A stretch of 64,000 nt of DNA from an uncultured Elusimicrobia bacterium (GTDB lineage: Bacteria; Elusimicrobiota; Elusimicrobia; UBA1565; UBA9628), in NCBI GenBank assembly GCA_903881545.1, contig CAIRTQ010000033.1, positions 1 through 64,000 on the forward strand. Reading direction: 5' to 3'. The notes under the pieces are model-generated. The model had not been told where the DNA came from. It saw nothing but the letters and a program-made list of their open reading frames with translations, and made no database searches. Shown piece by piece: positions 60,656-64,000 of the stretch (the first letter of the stretch is position 1; each line of letters opens with the position of its first letter). A program made the position numbers and the translations under genes.

Positions 60656-61111
60656 TTACTTGGAAGACCCCGTCAGATTCTGCCGGAATGAGTTCTTCAG
60701 CAATCGCCAAAGCTGGCTGCAATTCACTCCGGAGGCCCGGAGCGTCCCGGCGACCTCATCGCCCGCTTTGAAATCCAGATTGGCGCGCGCCTCGGTCCCG
60801 CTCTTTCCGTTCTGGAGATCGACATGGCTTGACCGCCAATGGAGGTCGCGAATGTTGTGCCGCAACGGCAGTAAGTTGAGGTCGTCGATTGAGAGCCAAT
60901 CGCGGGCCTCGATGAGGTGGCTCGGTGAGAAGAGCCACAGGCTTTCGTGGACGCGCGCGCCGTCGCGGTTGATATACTCAGAAAAGAAAAGGTCTTCGAT
61001 CGGTTCCGGGGAGATGCCTTCCGCATATTCCAGGACTTGCTGTAATCTTTGGTGCACATCCTTGGCGACGACTCCCAGCGAACGGAGATATTCCTCTGGA
61101 TTGGTTTTCAT
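60656..61111 (-). CDS. Unknown 151-aa protein
   Basis: The start is secured by AGGAG seven bases before ATG 61111 (AGGAGACTTCAACATG) and by a near-consensus promoter at 61141-61170. The protein is soluble and charged, with a helical N-terminus (EEYLRSLGVVAKDVHQRLQQVLEYAEGI). The middle (LFFSEYINRDGARVHESLWLFSPSHLIEARDWLS) looks strand-rich. I recognise no family. Sitting between the candidate precursor and the peptidase fusion, it could be an immunity, chaperone or modifying protein; this is inference from position. Confidence 0.75.
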   Translation of the reverse strand: MKTNPEEYLRSLGVVAKDVHQRLQQVLEYAEGISPEPIEDLFFSEYINRDGARVHESLWLFSPSHLIEARDWLSIDDLNLLPLRHNIRDLHWRSSHVDLQNGKSGTEARANLDFKAGDEVAGTLRASGVNCSQLWRLLKNSFRQNLTGSSK

Positions 61112-61140
61112 GTTGAAGTCTCCTTAAATGAATTTAAATT

Positions 61141-61170
61141 ATTATACAAATTAGCAGGATTCTGCGCCAA
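61141..61170 (-). promoter_or_regulatory. Predicted internal promoter before the 151-aa gene
   Basis: On the minus strand TTGGCG (61170-61165) and a perfect TATAAT (61146-61141) are spaced by 18 bases. The start near 61134 lies about 22 bases before ATG 61111. It would let the downstream genes be expressed apart from the precursor. Confidence 0.6.
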
Positions 61171-61184
61171 GCGTAGACTTGTCG

Positions 61185-61283
61185 CTACACGAACATCGTG
61201 GAAACGCCCAACTTGGTGGTCAATTTGAATTTCTTCAAGATTGGTTTTTTATAGATTTTCTTTGGCTCGGGTTTCTTCTTCAT
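61185..61283 (-). CDS. Candidate RiPP precursor peptide, 32 aa
   Basis: Too short for the ORF track. ATG 61283 has AAGGAG six bases upstream, and the frame begins 12 bases after the stop of the GT2-PqqD gene. The peptide is strongly basic at first (MKKKPEPKK). It then has IYKKPILKKFKLTTKLG, which fits the Y-x-x-P-x-L leader pattern bound by PqqD/B1-type RiPP recognition elements in lasso and related peptides. It ends GVSTMFV-stop. The remaining core would be short; T22, T23, S28 and T29 are possible sites for sugar attachment (inference). Its place next to a PqqD-fused glycosyltransferase strengthens the call. A PqqA-like or other small-peptide role is possible. Confidence 0.75.
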   Translation of the reverse strand: MKKKPEPKKIYKKPILKKFKLTTKLGVSTMFV

Positions 61284-61295
61284 CTGGCGCTCCTT

Positions 61296-62483
61296 CTATC
61301 TTTGTGATAAGAAAGCGATCAGGTGGTCGTCTTTCAACTCCTGCAGCAAGGTGTCGATGTCTTTTCGTGCTTCCTCTGATTGCGCCGCGCCGGATGCTTC
61401 GACTTCTTTGATTATCTCCTCCTCGGTCTTTCCTTCCGACAAAAGCTCCCAGACCCTCGCGCCGACGCCGTGCAACTGATAACCGAAGCCGCTCTGCAGG
61501 TTGACGGCCTTGACGTCCCCGGTCCTGCCCCACCGCCAAACGAGCCGCTTCGGAACGAACGTCAAAGGGGCGAAAGCCCGCCTTTTCCCAAACCATTCTT
61601 CCAGAGAGCCGTATATCCAGGTGAGCAATCCCATGAAGGAAAAGATCAGCCGGAAAGAATAGACGCTCAGGTTCTTGGCGCGCTCCACTTGGAAGACGCT
61701 TCTTCCAGCCAGAAGGGCATTCTTGAACGTGTCGGCCAGCATGCGCCGCCCGGACAGCGACAGACCGATTATGCCTTCGTATTTTCTTATGAGGCAGTAC
61801 TGCCAATAGACATAATGGAGGAATACTTCCGGCAATTGCGCGATCTTATCGCGATGTTTGTGAAAGACGACGGCGTTGCGCATATGCCGCAGTTGATGTC
61901 CCTTCAGATTGATGCGCCATATGAGGTCGGTGTCTTCTCCTGCGGCGAAATATTCGTCGAAAGAACCGACCTGGCTGAATAGTTCTCGGCGGCAGGCTAG
62001 GTTGCAGGTGGCGAACAGTGGCTCGGTGAAATAGTTCTCTTCGTTGATGTCATCGTTCCCGTTGTTCTGGTTCTGGTGCTTTTGGAACCAGTAGAAGGCC
62101 TTCTCGATGGTGTTGGCAGGCCGGTAGGATCGCGTGCTTCCGCCGCAGCCGCCGACATTCGGGGTGGAGAATCCTTTGACCAAATTCTTTATCCAGTGCC
62201 TGCCTACCACGCAATCGGCATCCGTGAAGGCGATGATGTTCCCGGAGGCGATCTTCAGGCCTGCATTCCGGGCTGCGCTGCGGCCTTTTCTGGGCTCGAA
62301 TACATAGCGTACCGGGTATCTTTTTATGATTTCGGCGCTCGAATCCGTCGAGCGATTATCGATGATGATGAATTCCAGAAGTTCCTTGGGATAATCAAGC
62401 GCCATCAAGGAATCCAGGCAGAAAGGCAGCATCTCCTCCTCATTATAAACAGGAATTAGGATGCTGACGGTCGGCAGGGGCAT
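61296..62483 (-). CDS. GT2 glycosyltransferase fused to a PqqD-like domain
   Basis: This is a 395-aa protein. Residues 1 to about 240 are a GT-A GT2 domain: VSILIPVYNEEEMLPFCLDSL, IIIDNRSTD, ARNAGLKIASGNIIAFTDADCVV (DxD) and FAAGEDTDLIWR. A hydrophobic stretch near 270-295 may touch the membrane. Residues about 318-395 match PqqD/RiPP recognition elements: NLQSGFGYQLHGVGARVWELL, GKTEEEIIKEV, DIDTLLQELKDDHLI. PqqD-like domains bind leader peptides, so this enzyme is likely to glycosylate a peptide or recruit it. The candidate precursor follows 12 bases later. Confidence 0.88.
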   Translation of the reverse strand: MPLPTVSILIPVYNEEEMLPFCLDSLMALDYPKELLEFIIIDNRSTDSSAEIIKRYPVRYVFEPRKGRSAARNAGLKIASGNIIAFTDADCVVGRHWIKNLVKGFSTPNVGGCGGSTRSYRPANTIEKAFYWFQKHQNQNNGNDDINEENYFTEPLFATCNLACRRELFSQVGSFDEYFAAGEDTDLIWRINLKGHQLRHMRNAVVFHKHRDKIAQLPEVFLHYVYWQYCLIRKYEGIIGLSLSGRRMLADTFKNALLAGRSVFQVERAKNLSVYSFRLIFSFMGLLTWIYGSLEEWFGKRRAFAPLTFVPKRLVWRWGRTGDVKAVNLQSGFGYQLHGVGARVWELLSEGKTEEEIIKEVEASGAAQSEEARKDIDTLLQELKDDHLIAFLSQR

Positions 62484-62533
62484 GTCGCTTTAGGAAATTA
62501 GGCATCCCGCTCGGCTGCGCGGGCATGGTCGTC

Positions 62534-62562
62534 AGTCTATCTTTTTTATGGGCAAGAATCAA
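62534..62562 (-). promoter_or_regulatory. Weak predicted promoter before the GT2-PqqD gene
   Basis: On the minus strand TTGATT (62562-62557) and TAGACT (62539-62534) are 17 bases apart. Each matches four of six consensus bases. A CCCGC...GCGGG stem lies between it and the ATG. Low weight. Confidence 0.3.
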
Positions 62563-62576
62563 AAAATGGGTGGGGG

Positions 62577-63974
62577 CTAGTGGACCGTGGGAAAGCCGAT
62601 GGTGCTGCACATCAGGCTCTGCTGCAAGAGTTCATACAACGGCTTTCCCCACTTCCTGATGAAGATGTCTCTATTCGTTTTTCTATAGTCCAGCAAGACT
62701 CCGGGCGCATATCCTTTCGAGCCGTAATGATGGATGAACACATCATTGACGCAAAAGGAGCGGAACCCGGCGATCCTTGCCCGCAGGCAGTAATCGTAAT
62801 CCTCAAAAGGTCCCCAGGCGAACTGTTCGTCCAAGAGCCCGACGGCTTTGACCACTTCCCTCTTGATGAGAAGGCAAAAGCCCGTTAGTGCGAAGACTTC
62901 GAACCAATCGCCCAGATGCGCTAGGTGGCGCATCCGCGACCAGCGGATCATGTCTGCCAGAGTGCGATACGGGCCGGGGGCTGTCATTTGCACCCCGTAG
63001 ATGGAATTCGTGCGGGGGCCTACCAATCCGATGGCGCGGCTGCTCTGCGCGCAGGCAATCATCCGGTCAAGCCACAAGGGCGTGACCACGGTGTCGTTAT
63101 TGAGCAAGAGTAGGTATTTGCCCCGGGCCTTCTTGATTCCCTGGTTGCAACCCGCGGCAAAACCGCGGTTATCCGGGTTAAGGATGACCGTGGCTCCGGG
63201 GACGGATTCCAGATACTTCGCGGTGCCGTCCGTCGAGCCATTGTCTATCAGCAGGAGCTCGTAGGGTTTATGGGTGTATTTCACGATACTCTTGATGCAG
63301 CGCTTGGAATACTGCAGGCCGTTGTGATTGAGGATTATAATGCTGGTTAAATCATTCTTGGCATGCGTTTCCGGTGTCGGCCCTATGTCTGCGAATAAGT
63401 CCGGCAACCGCTGTAGGGCGAGCCGGCCCGAAGGCTTGCTCAGCAGTGGGACGGTCTCTACGCGAAGCGTGGGGTTTTCCTGGTGCAGGAGGCCCTTGTC
63501 TTCTGCGGTCTCGGTGATGACAAGATCCGCCTGCGCGTACGCAGTCAGAAGCTGGAGGGCGAACCCCTCCTGCTGAAACAGGCGGGAGAGCGCAGCGCGG
63601 GGCAGACGGTGGTAGATGTCCAAAGTCCCGGCAAAGACCACGATCTTGCTATGAGGGGCGAGGGCCCTCACATCCCGCATCAAGGCGCTCATCTGTACGG
63701 ATTCTCTGACAAAGATGGCGACGGCTGCGAAGGCATGCCGCAGAAGATTCCGGTGCAGTAGGCGTCGCATGTCGGGGCCATCAAGCAGGCGTATCCCCGC
63801 GTCGCTCAGCTGACGTCTGTATGCCGGATTATTGAAGAACGAATGCAGCGGCGAGATGAGATAGACGTCGTAGCGACGCAGCAGCATCCTCGCTGCGGCT
63901 TCGATGTGATCGGCCGGCTCCGAGGCAAGAAGCAGTATTTTGGCTTTCGTGGCACGCCGTTTCGATGTTTTCAT
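62577..63974 (-). CDS. Two-domain glycosyltransferase (GT-B-like N-terminus, GT2 C-terminus)
   Basis: This is a 465-aa protein. Residues about 10-190 look like the N-terminal Rossmann domain of a GT4-type protein (KILLLASEPADHIEAAARMLLRRYDVYLISP, VVFAGTLDIYHRLP, ADLVITETAEDKGLL) without the donor-binding half. From about 205 a full GT2 domain follows: SIIILNHNGLQYSKRCIKSI, LLIDNGSTDGT, LLLNNDTVV, FEDYDYCLR and FIHHYGSKGY. It is homologous to the GT2 at 43599-44393, which lacks the first domain. It is the most upstream gene of the minus-strand operon visible here. Confidence 0.82.
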   Translation of the reverse strand: MKTSKRRATKAKILLLASEPADHIEAAARMLLRRYDVYLISPLHSFFNNPAYRRQLSDAGIRLLDGPDMRRLLHRNLLRHAFAAVAIFVRESVQMSALMRDVRALAPHSKIVVFAGTLDIYHRLPRAALSRLFQQEGFALQLLTAYAQADLVITETAEDKGLLHQENPTLRVETVPLLSKPSGRLALQRLPDLFADIGPTPETHAKNDLTSIIILNHNGLQYSKRCIKSIVKYTHKPYELLLIDNGSTDGTAKYLESVPGATVILNPDNRGFAAGCNQGIKKARGKYLLLLNNDTVVTPLWLDRMIACAQSSRAIGLVGPRTNSIYGVQMTAPGPYRTLADMIRWSRMRHLAHLGDWFEVFALTGFCLLIKREVVKAVGLLDEQFAWGPFEDYDYCLRARIAGFRSFCVNDVFIHHYGSKGYAPGVLLDYRKTNRDIFIRKWGKPLYELLQQSLMCSTIGFPTVH

Positions 63975-64000
63975 TCTAGGCGATTTGGTCCGTCATCCGA

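Noticed and set aside
61185-61283. Classical lasso peptide cluster
   Set aside because: The leader motif fits, but no asparagine-synthetase-like cyclase or transglutaminase-like B2 protease occurs in the window, and the core after the leader is too short for a typical lasso ring and tail.

Overview
The window is about 60% GC and comes from a bacterium. The left edge has the usual bacterial order tuf - rpmG - tRNA-Trp - secE - nusG - rplK - rplA. The strong AAGGAG-type ribosome binding sites, frequent TTG/GTG starts, GT-C glycosyltransferases, a TMTC-like TPR protein and a very dense radical SAM array are compatible with an uncultured phylum such as Elusimicrobiota. That assignment is an inference from gene style; I could not test it.

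Layout. (1) 1-2.7 kb is a housekeeping translation/secretion block. It stops after rplA: the usual rplJ-rplL-rpoB-rpoC do not follow. (2) 2.7-17 kb is an envelope and glycan region: a TPR protein, three GT-C membrane proteins, tRNA-Glu(CTC), a B12-type radical SAM protein, a minus-strand operon of an HprK-related kinase with a two-gene ABC-2 exporter, and a TMTC-like O-glycosyltransferase. (3) 17-42 kb is an almost uninterrupted run of 21 radical SAM genes in 22 genes. Most lie on the plus strand. Three lie on the minus strand (27.9-30.9 kb) and are read from a divergent promoter pair at about 31.0 kb. (4) 42-46.6 kb holds a lipoprotein with its own consensus promoter, two GT2 enzymes and another radical SAM gene. 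(5) 46.6-64 kb is a tightly packed minus-strand operon, read from high to low coordinates. Its order is a GT2, a GT2-PqqD fusion, a 32-residue candidate RiPP precursor missed by the ORF track, an unknown 151-aa protein, a signal-peptidase/amphipathic-repeat/beta-helix fusion, a GT4, a GT2-like protein, a 1302-aa protein with three radical SAM domains, a second beta-helix protein, and three more radical SAM proteins.

In total I count 27 radical SAM proteins carrying 29 CxxxCxxC cores. I sorted them by motif. Family A (12 copies) has a (S/T)WD...CNYxCxYC core and a short C-terminal five-cysteine module. Family B (3) has a WQGGEV signature and a SPASM-like tail. Family C (2 genes plus the third domain of the triple fusion) has CNA(D/G/R)C(I/V)FC. 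Family D (5 genes plus the middle domain of the triple fusion) is B12-binding-type. Family E (2) has a SPASM-like half before the core. Three further cores are single types. Family A splits into a CC and a CG subtype, and each subtype has its own partners.

Working model (inference). The right-hand operon looks like a ribosomal peptide (RiPP) modification system. A lasso-leader-like peptide (Y..P.L motif) would be recognised by the PqqD domain fused to a glycosyltransferase, modified by radical SAM enzymes and glycosyltransferases, and possibly processed or displayed through the signal-peptidase/beta-helix protein. Whether the 17-42 kb array serves the same product, other peptides or glycan/lipid substrates cannot be decided from sequence alone.
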